From: RUG12461 sp045661345
Lineage (GTDB): Bacteria > Bacillota > Clostridia > Lachnospirales > Lachnospiraceae
NCBI GenBank assembly: GCA_045661345.1
Contig: JAZRFM010000036.1
Location: 124,001 to 188,000 of the forward strand
Reading direction: 5' to 3'
DNA: 64,000 nt
A program made the translations under genes and the position numbers. The notes beneath the pieces are model-generated. The model was given only the letters and a program-made list of their open reading frames with translations, was not told the origin of the DNA and ran no database searches. Shown in pieces: positions 41,390-50,936 of the stretch (position 1 is the stretch's first letter; the number at the start of each line of letters is the position of its first letter).

Positions 41390-42829
41390 TTATCTCATGA
41401 ACTGCTCAAAAAACTGCATGATGTCTTCCTGAGAGTAAGTGCCGGGCTGCCCCTGCTGCGGCGCCTGCTCCTCCGGTGTGTCCTGTCCCTGCCGGGGTGC
41501 CTGCTCCTCCGGTGAACCCTGGCCTTCTTCGGGCGCAGCATCCGGTTTTTCTTCTTCTGCAGCAGGTTCCTCTGTCTGTGGTCTGTCGGTCTGGCTGCCC
41601 AGGGTCACCTGTACTTCCGTTTCCGGATATTCTCCGTTATCCGCTGTTGCAACCGTAACCGTGATGGTATCGCCGCCCTTATGGCGCTGTATTGTCTGTG
41701 CCAGCTGCGCTGCCGCCGTGATCTCTTTGCCGTCGATCTTTGTGATGATCTGCCCCACCCGCAGACCTGCCTGCTCCGCCGGGGATCCGCCGGCCACCTT
41801 GGCAATATAGACGCCCTGGGGCATGTTGTACTTCTTTGCATCCTCCTGATCGATGTCAAGACCGCTGACGCCGAGATAACCGGCCTTCATCTGGAGCTCC
41901 TCCAGATTACCGCTGATGATGGCCTCCACGATCTCCTTTGCGGTGTTCACCGGAATGGCAAACCCCATGCCCTCTACCGCGGTGTCGGAGTATTTGGCGG
42001 AATTGATCCCGATGACGGCACCGCTGGCGTTCAGCAGCGCACCCCCGGAATTTCCCGGATTGATCGCCGCATCCGTCTGCAGAAGGGTTAATGTCACAGC
42101 CTGTCCCGTTCCCGCATCCTGTGAGGTGATCTCCCGCTCCGTTGCGGAAATGATCCCTGTCGTCACGGACTGCCCGTAGCCAAGTGCATTGCCGATGGCG
42201 ATTACGGTTTCTCCCACCTGTATCTGATCCGAATCCCCGAGGGTTGCCACGCGGATGCTGTCCAGCCTGCCCTGATCCAGATCGGAAAGAGCGACCCTTA
42301 CAACCGCCAGATCATTCCTGCTGTCCGTTCCCTGGACTTCGGCCGGTGCGGTGGAATCATCCGCAAACCGTACCGTCAGTTCGCTGGCTCCGGACACCAC
42401 GTGATTGTTCGTCGCGATATAAAGGTTATCCTGATCCTGTGCCACGATGATGCCGGATCCGGCCGCCTCGCTCTGATAGATCTGACCGGTACGCTGCCCG
42501 AACATATCCATATATTCCGCTTCCGAAAGGGTCGTGATCGCTACGATAGACGGCATCACTTCCTTTGCCACCGCAGCCACGGCAGCCTCAGCCGCCTTAC
42601 CGTCCACGGGTGCTGTTGTCAGGAGTCTGTTCCCCTCCTTTTTCTGCTCATCCAGGCTCTCGTCCGAAGGGGCTTCCCCCATGGCCAGCGTCTGCTCCGG
42701 CCGGTCAAATGCACCGGAAAGCCTTGTAACGCCGGTAAACGTTCCGCCCGCAACAAGGCCGAATACCGCGGCCCCTGCCGCGACGACACCCATTTTCTGC
42801 AAAAATCTTTTTACTCCACGTCTTCCCAT
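41390..42829 (-). CDS. htrA: Membrane-anchored HtrA/DegP-type serine protease
   Basis: The 479-residue protein has one N-terminal membrane helix (about 13-35), a trypsin-like domain with His143 (ATNNHVV), Asp173 (SRNDLAVV) and Ser261 (NPGNSGGALL), and one PDZ domain (about 315-400, GVYIAKVAGGSPAEQAGLRV). A low-complexity tail rich in Glu, Pro and Gln follows, with the near-repeat EEQAPRQGQDTPEEQAPQQG. It degrades misfolded proteins outside the cytoplasmic membrane. AAAGGAGC precedes the ATG. It is convergent with the tRNA operon. Confidence 0.92.
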   Translation of the reverse strand: MGRRGVKRFLQKMGVVAAGAAVFGLVAGGTFTGVTRLSGAFDRPEQTLAMGEAPSDESLDEQKKEGNRLLTTAPVDGKAAEAAVAAVAKEVMPSIVAITTLSEAEYMDMFGQRTGQIYQSEAAGSGIIVAQDQDNLYIATNNHVVSGASELTVRFADDSTAPAEVQGTDSRNDLAVVRVALSDLDQGRLDSIRVATLGDSDQIQVGETVIAIGNALGYGQSVTTGIISATEREITSQDAGTGQAVTLTLLQTDAAINPGNSGGALLNASGAVIGINSAKYSDTAVEGMGFAIPVNTAKEIVEAIISGNLEELQMKAGYLGVSGLDIDQEDAKKYNMPQGVYIAKVAGGSPAEQAGLRVGQIITKIDGKEITAAAQLAQTIQRHKGGDTITVTVATADNGEYPETEVQVTLGSQTDRPQTEEPAAEEEKPDAAPEEGQGSPEEQAPRQGQDTPEEQAPQQGQPGTYSQEDIMQFFEQFMR

Positions 42830-42985
42830 GACACGCTCCTTTCACCGTTTCCATGTGGATATGCGACTTTTTTGGCATATCCTTCAAGCATTTGTTTTCT
42901 GCACTTATCCTAAGAGAAAACTGTGAAAGAAGTTGGTTGGTTTTGTGTCGTAAATTCGTTTATTCTGTGAAGAAACTGTGATGCC

Positions 42986-43834
42986 TCATGCTTCCGCCAA
43001 GAATTGGTCAATCACTGCCGCCACACCATCCTCGGTGTTGGACAGGGTCACATAATCCGCAGCGGCTTTGGTGGCTTCCTCGCTGTTTCCCATGGCAACG
43101 CCTGTTCCCGCGGCACGAATCATATCGAGGTCATTTTCGCTGTCTCCGATCGCCATGGTATCGGCTAAGGAAAAGCCCAGATGTTCCGCGAGCTTTTCCA
43201 GTGCCGCTGCCTTGCTCACATCCTGCCTCGTCAGCTCCAGATTGGAAAAACCGCCGGATACAACCCTGAAATACGGGTCGTGGGAAAACCGCTCCCAAAC
43301 CTCACGGCGTGCGCCTTCCTGTTCATCCCGCGGGAAATTCATGGTGATTTTCTGGACATTCTGTGATACGCCTTCCGTGTACGCAACGATGTCCTCCACC
43401 ACGTTGCGGCTGTCTCTGATGTAATTCCGGAGGGAAAGGGGCATGGGAAGATCATCGATGTATTTGCGGCATCTTTGGTCGGAAAATCCGTCTCCATCGA
43501 TAAACACATCAAAATGCATCCGCCTTTCCAGCAGAAACGGGAGAACCTCCGCGATTTTTTCCCGGCTCATGCATTGGGAAAACAGGCAGGTGCGCTGTCC
43601 GTTTCCTTCATAACGGTAGACCGCCGCACCGTTTGTGGTTATGGCATAGCGGATATGCGCCTCTTCCATATAGGGAAGGGGCAATCCGATGTAGGGTCTT
43701 CCGGTGGAAATGGCAATTTCCACGCCTTCCTTCTGCGCATGCGAGATCGCTTCTTTGTTTTTTTCGGAAACGGTGCTGGCGTCGTTAAACAACGTACCGT
43801 CCAGATCCATTGCCAGTAGCTTCGGTTTTTTCAC
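42986..43834 (-). CDS. Cof-type HAD-IIB phosphatase
   Basis: The 282-residue haloacid-dehalogenase-fold phosphatase has motif I LLAMDLDGTLFN (nucleophile Asp in DLDGT), motif II AISTGRP, a IIB cap, and motifs III/IV SKAAALEKLA and MAIGDSENDLDMI, followed by GVAMGNS. The substrate is probably a sugar phosphate or a flavin/PLP-type phosphate; it cannot be told from sequence. The start is GTG at 43834, placed after AAGGATACAAA; longer upstream reading frames have no ribosome binding site and no similarity to the family. It is divergent from metH, 90 bases away. Confidence 0.85.
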   Translation of the reverse strand: MKKPKLLAMDLDGTLFNDASTVSEKNKEAISHAQKEGVEIAISTGRPYIGLPLPYMEEAHIRYAITTNGAAVYRYEGNGQRTCLFSQCMSREKIAEVLPFLLERRMHFDVFIDGDGFSDQRCRKYIDDLPMPLSLRNYIRDSRNVVEDIVAYTEGVSQNVQKITMNFPRDEQEGARREVWERFSHDPYFRVVSGGFSNLELTRQDVSKAAALEKLAEHLGFSLADTMAIGDSENDLDMIRAAGTGVAMGNSEEATKAAADYVTLSNTEDGVAAVIDQFLAEA

Positions 43835-43924
43835 TTTGTATCCTTCTTTGTTTCTATGGTATGATAGTGCTGTTAATCGCACTTTCTCATTTATATCACG
43901 AACACTCAGGAGCGTGCAACCATC

Positions 43925-46351
43925 ATGACAAGAGATTTCTTTCGAACACTGACACAGCATCATCCGCTTCTTCTGGACGGTGCCACCGGTACAAATCTGC
44001 AAAAAGCGGGGATGCCGGTGGGAGTCTGTCCGGAAAAATGGATTCTGGATCACCCCGAAAAGGCTTTGGATCTTCAAAAAGCCTTTGTCGCGGCGGGAAC
44101 AAGGATTCTTTATGCGCCGACCTTTACCGGTAACCGGATCAAGCTGGCGGAATACGGTCTTGCCGGCAGCCTGCGGGAAATCAACACGGAGCTGATCAGG
44201 CTCTGCCGGGAAGCAGCCGGAGAAACTGCCTATGTTGCGGGTGATATGACCATGACCGGCCGGCAGCTTTGTCCCCTCGGTGATCTGCCCTTTGAGGAGC
44301 TGGTGGAGGTCTATCGGGAACAGGCCCAGGTTCTCTTATCCGCCGGCTGCGATCTCTTTGTCGTGGAAACCATGATGAGCCTGCAGGAAACCAGAGCGGC
44401 CGTCATCGCAATCCGGGAGCTTTCTGCGGAAATACCCGTCATGACCAGTCTGACCTTTGACGAAAACGGCAAGACCCTGTTCGGCTCGGACCCCGTGACC
44501 TCCGTGGTGGTTCTGCAGTCCCTCGGGGCGGACGCCGTGGGCATGAATTGCTCCACCGGTCCTCAGGATATGCTGCCGCTGATCGCGAAAATGAAGGAAT
44601 ACGCCACGGTGCCGCTGCTTGCAAAGCCAAACGCCGGGCTCCCGGAACTGGATGACAACGGAAACACGATCTACCGCATGACCCCGGAGGACTTTGCGTC
44701 CTACGGTCCGAAGCTCCTAAATGCCGGCGCTGCCATCCTCGGCGGCTGCTGCGGTACGGAGCCGTCTCATATCAAGGCGCTGGCAGATGCCGTCAGGGAT
44801 CTGCCCACACCTGCGGTTCACGTTGAAAAACGCCGTGTTGTTACCTCCGAACGCCGCTATTATGAAATGACCCTTGAGGGCACCTTCGGCATCATCGGCG
44901 AGCGTATCAACCCCACGGGCAAGAAAAAGCTGCAGGAACAGCTGCGGGAAGGCTCTCTTTCCATGGTCAAACAGATGGCAAAGGAGCAGGATGCGCTGGG
45001 CGCAGCGATTCTCGATGTCAACATGGGGGTCAACGGCATCAATGAACGGCAGATGATGCTAAACGCGGTGGAAGAGGTCGCGTATACCGTCGACACTCCC
45101 CTCTGTATTGATTCCAGCTCTCCGGAGGTCATCGAAAGTGCCCTGAGACTTTACCCGGGGCGCGCGCTTTTGAATTCCGTCTCCCTCGAATCGGAAAAGA
45201 TCCATAAAATCCTGCCTCTGGCGCATAAATACGGCGCGATGTTCATCCTGCTGCCGGTTTCCGATGAAGGTCTCCCGAAGGATCAGGAAACCAAAAGGCG
45301 CATTCTCCACGCTGTCCTGGAAAAAGCGAAAGCGCTTGGCATGGAAGAAGCGGATATCGTTGTAGACGGCCTGGTGGCCACGGTGGGGGCCGAACCCGCC
45401 GCTGCGCTGGAGTGTCTGGAAACGATCCGCTATTGCAGGGAAGAGCTTGGTCTGGCTACGGTCTGCGGCCTTTCCAATATCAGCTTCGGCCTGCCGCAGC
45501 GGTTGTACGTCAATACCGCCTTCCTCTCCATGGCCATCAGCAAGGGGCTGACACTGGCCATCGCAAATCCATCCCAGGAGCTGCTGCTGAATGTTGCCTT
45601 TGCAACGGATCTGCTGCTACATAAAGAAGACAGCAGCCTCGCCTATATCAACCGTATGAATATGCTCTATCCGCCCACGGAGCAGGCAGGTGCCGCTGCC
45701 CCGGCCACCGAAAAGAAAACGCTCACCCCCGGTGAGAAGGTTTTTCAGGATGTTTTGAACGGAGAAAAACAGGACATCGTCGAGGATGTGAAAGTGTTGC
45801 TTTCGAAAGGAAAAAGCGCCGGTGAGATCATCAACGAGTTCCTGATCCCTGGAATTAACGAGGTTGGAGACAGATATGAAAAGCAGATTTATTTTTTGCC
45901 CCAACTCATTTCCAGTGCCAACGCCATGAAAACAGCCATGGATCATCTGGAGCCGTACCTCGGCGGAGACGCTGCATCGGAAGCACCTGCCACGATCGTC
46001 ATCGCCACCGTGGAAGGGGATATCCATGATATCGGCAAAAACCTCGTGGTCCTCATGCTCAAAAACTACGGCTACCGGGTTATTGACCTGGGAAAAGATG
46101 TGGCCGCAAAGGAGATCGTGGATCGCGCTCTCGCGGAAAACGCGGACTTCATCGGTCTGTCCGCCCTGATGACCACCACCATGATGCGGATGAAGGATGT
46201 GGTGACGCTTGCAAAGGAACGGCAGTATCCCGGCAGGATCATCATCGGCGGCGCCTGCATCACGGAAAGCTTTGCAGACGAAATCGGCGCCGACGGATAT
46301 GCCGCCGACGCCGCTGATTGCGTAAAAGTGGTACAAAGACTGCTGGGATAG
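43925..46351 (+). CDS. metH: Cobalamin-dependent methionine synthase (without reactivation domain)
   Basis: The 808-residue protein transfers methyl from methyltetrahydrofolate to homocysteine via B12. Modules are homocysteine methyltransferase (1-290; zinc ligands in GMNCSTGP and GGCCGTEPSHI), pterin-binding (310-570; FGIIGERINPTGKKK, DVNMG, VDGLV), the B12 cap helix region (610-680) and the Rossmann B12 domain with the lower-ligand motif DIHDIGKNLV. It stops after that domain, so the SAM-binding reactivation domain of E. coli MetH is absent, as in many anaerobes. No SAM or cobalamin riboswitch is evident in the short 5' region. A strong terminator follows. Confidence 0.93.
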   Translation: MTRDFFRTLTQHHPLLLDGATGTNLQKAGMPVGVCPEKWILDHPEKALDLQKAFVAAGTRILYAPTFTGNRIKLAEYGLAGSLREINTELIRLCREAAGETAYVAGDMTMTGRQLCPLGDLPFEELVEVYREQAQVLLSAGCDLFVVETMMSLQETRAAVIAIRELSAEIPVMTSLTFDENGKTLFGSDPVTSVVVLQSLGADAVGMNCSTGPQDMLPLIAKMKEYATVPLLAKPNAGLPELDDNGNTIYRMTPEDFASYGPKLLNAGAAILGGCCGTEPSHIKALADAVRDLPTPAVHVEKRRVVTSERRYYEMTLEGTFGIIGERINPTGKKKLQEQLREGSLSMVKQMAKEQDALGAAILDVNMGVNGINERQMMLNAVEEVAYTVDTPLCIDSSSPEVIESALRLYPGRALLNSVSLESEKIHKILPLAHKYGAMFILLPVSDEGLPKDQETKRRILHAVLEKAKALGMEEADIVVDGLVATVGAEPAAALECLETIRYCREELGLATVCGLSNISFGLPQRLYVNTAFLSMAISKGLTLAIANPSQELLLNVAFATDLLLHKEDSSLAYINRMNMLYPPTEQAGAAAPATEKKTLTPGEKVFQDVLNGEKQDIVEDVKVLLSKGKSAGEIINEFLIPGINEVGDRYEKQIYFLPQLISSANAMKTAMDHLEPYLGGDAASEAPATIVIATVEGDIHDIGKNLVVLMLKNYGYRVIDLGKDVAAKEIVDRALAENADFIGLSALMTTTMMRMKDVVTLAKERQYPGRIIIGGACITESFADEIGADGYAADAADCVKVVQRLLG

Positions 46352-46374
46352 TATACTTGAAAAAGTGTTCTTTG

Positions 46375-46420
46375 AAAAAGATCCGCAATCCTTGACGTAC
46401 AAGGATTGCGGATCCTTTTT
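46375..46420 (+). terminator. Terminator of metH
   Basis: AAAAAG-ATCCGCAATCCTTG pairs with CAAGGATTGCGGATCCTTTTT, with one bulged C and a five-base loop, and ends in five T. The right arm runs into the tRNA-derived sequence that begins at 46415. Confidence 0.85.
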
Positions 46421-46442
46421 CGTAGCGATGGGGAGACTTGAA
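46415..46442 (-). repeat. 28-base copy of the tRNA-Met 3' end, attachment-site-like
   Basis: Read on the minus strand these 28 bases equal 41278-41305 exactly. They cover the T-loop half, T stem, acceptor 3' strand and discriminator of tRNA-Met plus the first eight bases after it. The rest of the tRNA is missing. Such 3' tRNA fragments are left by integrating elements. It lies right at the edge of the AT-rich insert with the zinc-ribbon and toxin-antitoxin genes. No second copy was found at the other end of that insert. Confidence 0.7.
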
Positions 46443-46454
46443 TCGAACATCAAG

Positions 46455-48231
46455 TCATCTACCACTTTTTTCATTTGAATATAACGTTGCATCTTGTAAA
46501 GCATCTTGTATTTCTTCGAAGTATGGCGATACCAGTTCTGGTATTTTCATTACAATGGATTGAACCTCTGCCCTACATGCGTAATCATCAGTTATACTCA
46601 TTACAGGAAGAGAACTCTTCTCATTGTATGGTACAAAAGCCTTTTCAATAATATCAGTTTTAATAATATACTCGAATTCCTCAATCACCGCGGCTATCCC
46701 TTCATCGTCATTTTCTTTATCCATAAAAACACGGTCATAAAAATCCCAACGATTTGAGATCATCTCTGAAAGATCTTCTATTCTTCTAGCATACACTTGC
46801 TGAATTCTATCTTCTATACCACTTACATAATCATTGCTAAACTTCTCTGCTATCTTTCTGTTATCTGAAGCCGTTATGCAAAAAAAACGTATCATAAAAG
46901 TAGCAAACAATATCGTATCACAACGCGTCAAATCAGATCTTCCAGTGAAAGCCATCCTATTTTCTGAGCAATATTCCCTAATTTTATCGACAGTCACTTC
47001 TGCGAGCTTATCTACTTTGATCTTTCCTTGATCACTGCCCTCTTCGTCTTTATTAGGCAACTCCATTTCTTTGCTTTCATTATCTACAGGTATTTTTGCC
47101 CCACATTTTGAACAAAACAGACTATCTGGATATAGTTTTGAACCACATTTATGGCAGTAACAATTGCCATCGCTTGGTTTTTTCTCTTCATGTACTGGAT
47201 AATACAGATCCGAAAAATGGCATATCTCATATGCAGTCACAGCATCTAATTCCTTCGCAAGCACCCAGAACAAATCACTTTTTAATTCAAGTGTCAAATC
47301 GAATCTTGGATATGTTCTTTGTAATTCAGCTGCTTCCTCCGCTATTCTCGCATACACATGCTGTTCTTTTTCCCACTTAAGCTTTGCGTTTTCTCTCTCA
47401 AGTTGTTTAATGACACAAAGTTGTTCTACTGACACTCCCCTTGAAGATGCCTCCTCTTTTATCTCCTCAAGTGCCACAGACTTCGGAGTTGGTATTTTTG
47501 CGGCTCTGTCAGACCGCAGTATCATCTTGTAATAATCAGAAGCACTATAGGTTGTACACTCCTCACATAATGGAGCGTGATAGTCCGGAAACAGCTTATC
47601 TCTATGTGTGTACTCATATGCAATTATAATATTCACCTTCAATTCAACCAATGCGCTAAAAAGTTCATTCTTTAATTCTTTTCGCATATTAAAAGAAGGG
47701 TATTTCTTCTTCACATCTGCAATTTGTTTTTCTCTTCGTTCACTTTCCTCTTCCTGATCCCTTTTTTGTTGAGCCTTGGTTTCATGCTCAAGTTTTTTTT
47801 ATCTCGATAAGTTGTTCAATGGTTAACCCTTTTTCCTTCGCTTCCTCCTCAATATCACGATTCCAATTATCGTCATCTGATTCATCTGCAAGTATGAATC
47901 CTTTCGGAACAAATGATGTATTATGTCCATATGGGCAGATATAAATATCTATATAATATTCTCCATGTAGATACAATTGGTACTGGTCGACCATTACGTC
48001 CTTGACCCCATTCATGGCAGCAAGATAACAGGAATTTGTCCTTCTCCAATAAACGTACTCATTATTCTCGGTTCGCAAACGCGAAAGGTACTTATCACTT
48101 CCATCGATAGAAAGAGTGAAAACTGGATTTTGTACAGTATAGCCAAAATCTGGACGATCTGGTCTCTTACCATCATCGAGCTTATCGCTTCTCTCCATTC
48201 GGTCTAAAACACGAGTTGACAGTTCGTCCAT
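46455..48231 (-). pseudogene. Zinc-ribbon protein with a duplicated helical module, split by a frameshift in an A8 run
   Basis: Two minus-strand frames join at a run of eight A (47793-47800). The upstream part (48231 to 47788) holds a beta-rich domain (GYTVQNPVFTLSIDGSDKYL) and ends EEEAKEKGLTIEQLIEIKKT. The downstream part resumes LEHETKAQQKRDQEEES and continues to 46455, for about 590 residues in all. A module occurs twice: GLTIEQLIEIKK ... YPSFNMRKELKNELFSAL ... YEYTHRDKLFPDY, and GVSVEQLCVIKQ ... YPRFDLTLELKSDLFWVL ... YEICHFSDLYYP. A zinc ribbon CYCHKCGSKL ... CSKCGAKI and a helical C terminus follow. Function unknown. The protein is AT-rich and sits next to a tRNA fragment. Confidence 0.6.
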
Positions 48232-48491
48232 TGCAGTTTTTTTCTTCTTGAAAAGCGGTATTTGTACCCTCCTCCAAACTGTTTTGTTGAAGCGGGTAAA
48301 TGGCTATTGTATAGACTAATGCTTATTATCTTACTCTAAGTGATAGATATCGCTCCTAGCAAAGGTATCCCTATTCCAGGAAATTATGTGCTCAAATTGT
48401 TTGAGTTTTATTGGATGATTTATGGGCTTTAACCATATGATAGCTGATTGAACAGCCAAAAGACCATTCATTCTTATTATGTCAATTCGGA

Positions 48492-48821
48492 TTATTCCAA
48501 AATATGATTTCTATAGTCTTGCAAGTCGTGAAACATTCTGTCAACTACGGCTTCATCATTTTCCAAGCGATACAACAAAAAGTATTGATGTTTTTTAAGA
48601 TGGATTCTGTGATATCCTAATGCTGCACATTTTGGATCATCATCTAATTTTAATCCGTCGGCAAGCATCCGCAATTCTTCGATTGTATCCAAATAATCGT
48701 TAATCAGATTATTCGCAGCCTGCTCATTTCTTTTTTTCATAAGCAGATACATTACAAATTCATCAAGATCTGCTTCAACATCAACCGTGGCAATCACGTT
48801 AAACTGCTTACCCAAGGCCAT
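48492..48821 (-). CDS. RelE/ParE-superfamily toxin
   Basis: The 109-residue protein has the ParE-like pattern: an N-terminal strand FNVIATVDVEADLDEF, a helix pair with AANNLINDYLDTIEEL, and the C-terminal strands YHRIHLKKHQYFLLYRLEND and VVDRMFHDLQDY. In this family it would poison translation (RelE) or gyrase (ParE). It overlaps the upstream antitoxin gene by 14 bases, the standard order for type II modules. The 260 bases between it and the zinc-ribbon gene (48232-48491) hold nothing recognised. Confidence 0.75.
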   Translation of the reverse strand: MALGKQFNVIATVDVEADLDEFVMYLLMKKRNEQAANNLINDYLDTIEELRMLADGLKLDDDPKCAALGYHRIHLKKHQYFLLYRLENDEAVVDRMFHDLQDYRNHILE

Positions 48822-49050
48822 ACTTCGCCCTCACATTTTCAGCTACGGCCCTTGCATCCATGACCTTGCCCTCAGCATGATGTTTCCGCGCTATAGCAAG
48901 TCTTTCAAAGAATTCATTCTCAGATAGCGGATGAATCTCTTTTTTGTTCTCATTATATTTAATCAATCCTGTCACAAAACTATTGACTATACGAAGATCT
49001 GCTTCTGGCAATGTTTCTATCATAGATACCGTAGATTCTAATGTGCTCAT
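48808..49050 (-). CDS. Antitoxin of the RelE/ParE-type module
   Basis: The 80-residue protein has an N-terminal helical part (STVSMIETLPEADLRIVNSF) and a C-terminal tail (NEFFERLAIARKHHAEGKVM, then DARAVAENVRAKYGLG) that resembles antitoxin tails embracing RelE-like toxins. It is co-translated with the toxin. No classical ribbon-helix-helix is obvious. The assignment rests mainly on its partner and size. Confidence 0.7.
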   Translation of the reverse strand: MSTLESTVSMIETLPEADLRIVNSFVTGLIKYNENKKEIHPLSENEFFERLAIARKHHAEGKVMDARAVAENVRAKYGLG

Positions 49051-49114
49051 CTAATCACCTTCCCATTCTCATATTTCGAACCGTTTCTTCAACCATCGAT
49101 GACCATAGACGTCC

Positions 49115-50896
49115 CTACATTTCCTCCTCCATCTTTGTCACCGCGATATTCAGTTCTTTCAGCTGCTTGTCCTCTACAGGACCGGGCGCACCCATCATCA
49201 CATCCTGTGCGTTCTTGTTCATCGGGAACGGGATGATCTCCCGGATGGACTCCTCGCCCGCGAGCAGCATCACCATCCGGTCAACACCGGGGGCAATCCC
49301 CGCATGCGGCGGCGCGCCATAGCAGAATGCATGATACATGGCGGGGAATTTCGCTTTTACATCCTCCTCCCCGAGCCGTACCATCTCAAATGCTTTCACC
49401 ATGATCTCCGGATCGTGATTTCGCACGGCGCCGGAAGACAGCTCGATGCCGTTGCAGACCAAATCATACTGATCCGCCCTGATCTCCAGAGGGTCAATCT
49501 CTCCCCGCTCCGCTTTCAGCAGGGTTTCCATCCCGCCGGAGGGCATGGAGAAGGGATTGTGGCAAAACTCCAGCTCGCCGGACTCCTCCCCGATCTCATA
49601 CATCGGAAAATCCACGATCCAGCAGAAGGTATACTGTTCTTTATCCATATGACCAGGCACAACCGGACCAAACGTCTTGATGATCACGCCTGCGGTCTTC
49701 TGCGCCGCCGAAAGTGCGCCGGCAGAGAGCACCACGAGATCGCCGCTCTTTAAGGACAGCGCTTCGATCACTTTTTCTTTTGTCGGGGTCACAAACTTCG
49801 CGATCCCGCCGACGATCTCCTGATTTTCGTCCACACGGAACCAGTAAGCCTTGTTGCCGGCCACCACTTCCACCTCGGCAAGGGTCTTTTCGATCACTTT
49901 GCGGCTCTCCTTGAAATCAGAGATCACAACTGCTTTCACCGTATTCCCGGCGAAGGGTTCAAATCCGCAGTCTGAAAGCACTGCCGTGGCATCCGTGACC
50001 TCCAGGTCGATCCGCAGATCCGGTTTGTCCGTCCCGTAGCGTTCCATGGCTTCCAGATAGGGAATCCGCGGAAAGGGTGCCGCACTGGCTCTGTCATAGA
50101 GACCGTATTCCGCAAAGATCGGCGGGAGGACGTCCTCCAGCACCGCAAACACATCCTCCTGTGTGGCAAAGGCCATCTCCATATCCAGCTGGTAAAACTC
50201 ACCGGGACTCCGGTCTCCCCTGGCGTCCTCGTCGCGGAAGCAGGGGGCGATCTGGAAATACCGGTCAAAGCCGGCCGTCATCAGAAGCTGCTTAAACTGC
50301 TGCGGAGCCTGTGGAAGCGCATAAAACTTTCCCGGATGCTTACGGCTCGGTACGAGATAGTCCCGTGCGCCCTCCGGAGAGGAAGCTGTCAGGATAGGAG
50401 TCGTGATTTCGAGAAACCCGTGCTCCGTCATGGACTGCCTGAGGGCCGCGATGACCCTGGAGCGGAGTACCATGTTCGCCTTTACCGCGGGGTTTCGAAG
50501 GTCAAGATAACGATACCGGAGTCTGGCGGTCTCATCCGCCTCCCGGCTGTGGTTGATCTCAAAGGGAAGCTCTCTGAACCGGCATCTGCCCAGTACCTCC
50601 ACCTTCTCCGGCAGGATCTCGATCTCTCCGGTGGGAAGGTTCTGATTCTTGGCGCTGCGTTCCCTGACTGTCCCTTCCACGGAAATGGTGGACTCCTTCG
50701 TAATCTCCCGGAAGAGCTTTACCATCTCCTCCGTTTCCGCCACGATCTGGGTCGTGCCGTAAAAATCCCGTAACACCACAAATCCGAGAGATGCACCCAC
50801 CTCCCGGAAGTTCTCCATCCATCCCGACAGCTTCACCTGTGCCCCCGCATCCGAAAGCCGCAGGTCGTTACAGGTATGCGTTCTTGACTGTGTCAT
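49115..50896 (-). CDS. aspS: Aspartyl-tRNA synthetase
   Basis: The 593-residue class II synthetase has an N-terminal OB anticodon-binding domain (VKLSGWMENFREVGASLGFVVLRD-like, about 1-110). The catalytic core has motif 1 in the LEITTPILTASSPEGARDYL region, motif 2 FQIAPCFRDEDARGDRSPGEF, a bacterial GAD insert and motif 3 GAPPHAGIAPGVDRMVMLL. The short bacterial-type length and the GAD insert fit either a discriminating or a non-discriminating enzyme. AGGAGAGG precedes the ATG. It is the last gene of the GGDEF-hisS-aspS unit, 40 bases after hisS. Confidence 0.94.
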   Translation of the reverse strand: MTQSRTHTCNDLRLSDAGAQVKLSGWMENFREVGASLGFVVLRDFYGTTQIVAETEEMVKLFREITKESTISVEGTVRERSAKNQNLPTGEIEILPEKVEVLGRCRFRELPFEINHSREADETARLRYRYLDLRNPAVKANMVLRSRVIAALRQSMTEHGFLEITTPILTASSPEGARDYLVPSRKHPGKFYALPQAPQQFKQLLMTAGFDRYFQIAPCFRDEDARGDRSPGEFYQLDMEMAFATQEDVFAVLEDVLPPIFAEYGLYDRASAAPFPRIPYLEAMERYGTDKPDLRIDLEVTDATAVLSDCGFEPFAGNTVKAVVISDFKESRKVIEKTLAEVEVVAGNKAYWFRVDENQEIVGGIAKFVTPTKEKVIEALSLKSGDLVVLSAGALSAAQKTAGVIIKTFGPVVPGHMDKEQYTFCWIVDFPMYEIGEESGELEFCHNPFSMPSGGMETLLKAERGEIDPLEIRADQYDLVCNGIELSSGAVRNHDPEIMVKAFEMVRLGEEDVKAKFPAMYHAFCYGAPPHAGIAPGVDRMVMLLAGEESIREIIPFPMNKNAQDVMMGAPGPVEDKQLKELNIAVTKMEEEM

Positions 50897-50936
50897 TCTT
50901 TCTTCCTCTCCTGTGTCAGATTTATTAAATCACTAC

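Noticed and set aside
43835..43924. SAM or cobalamin riboswitch before metH
   Set aside because: Only 90 bases separate metH from the divergent gene, too short, and no box sequences of either riboswitch are visible.
41306..46414. A 5-kb integrated element bounded by tRNA-Met and its 28-base copy
   Set aside because: The copies are in inverted orientation and the genes between (htrA, Cof phosphatase, metH) are core-like in composition. The copy fits better as the edge of the AT-rich insert to its right.
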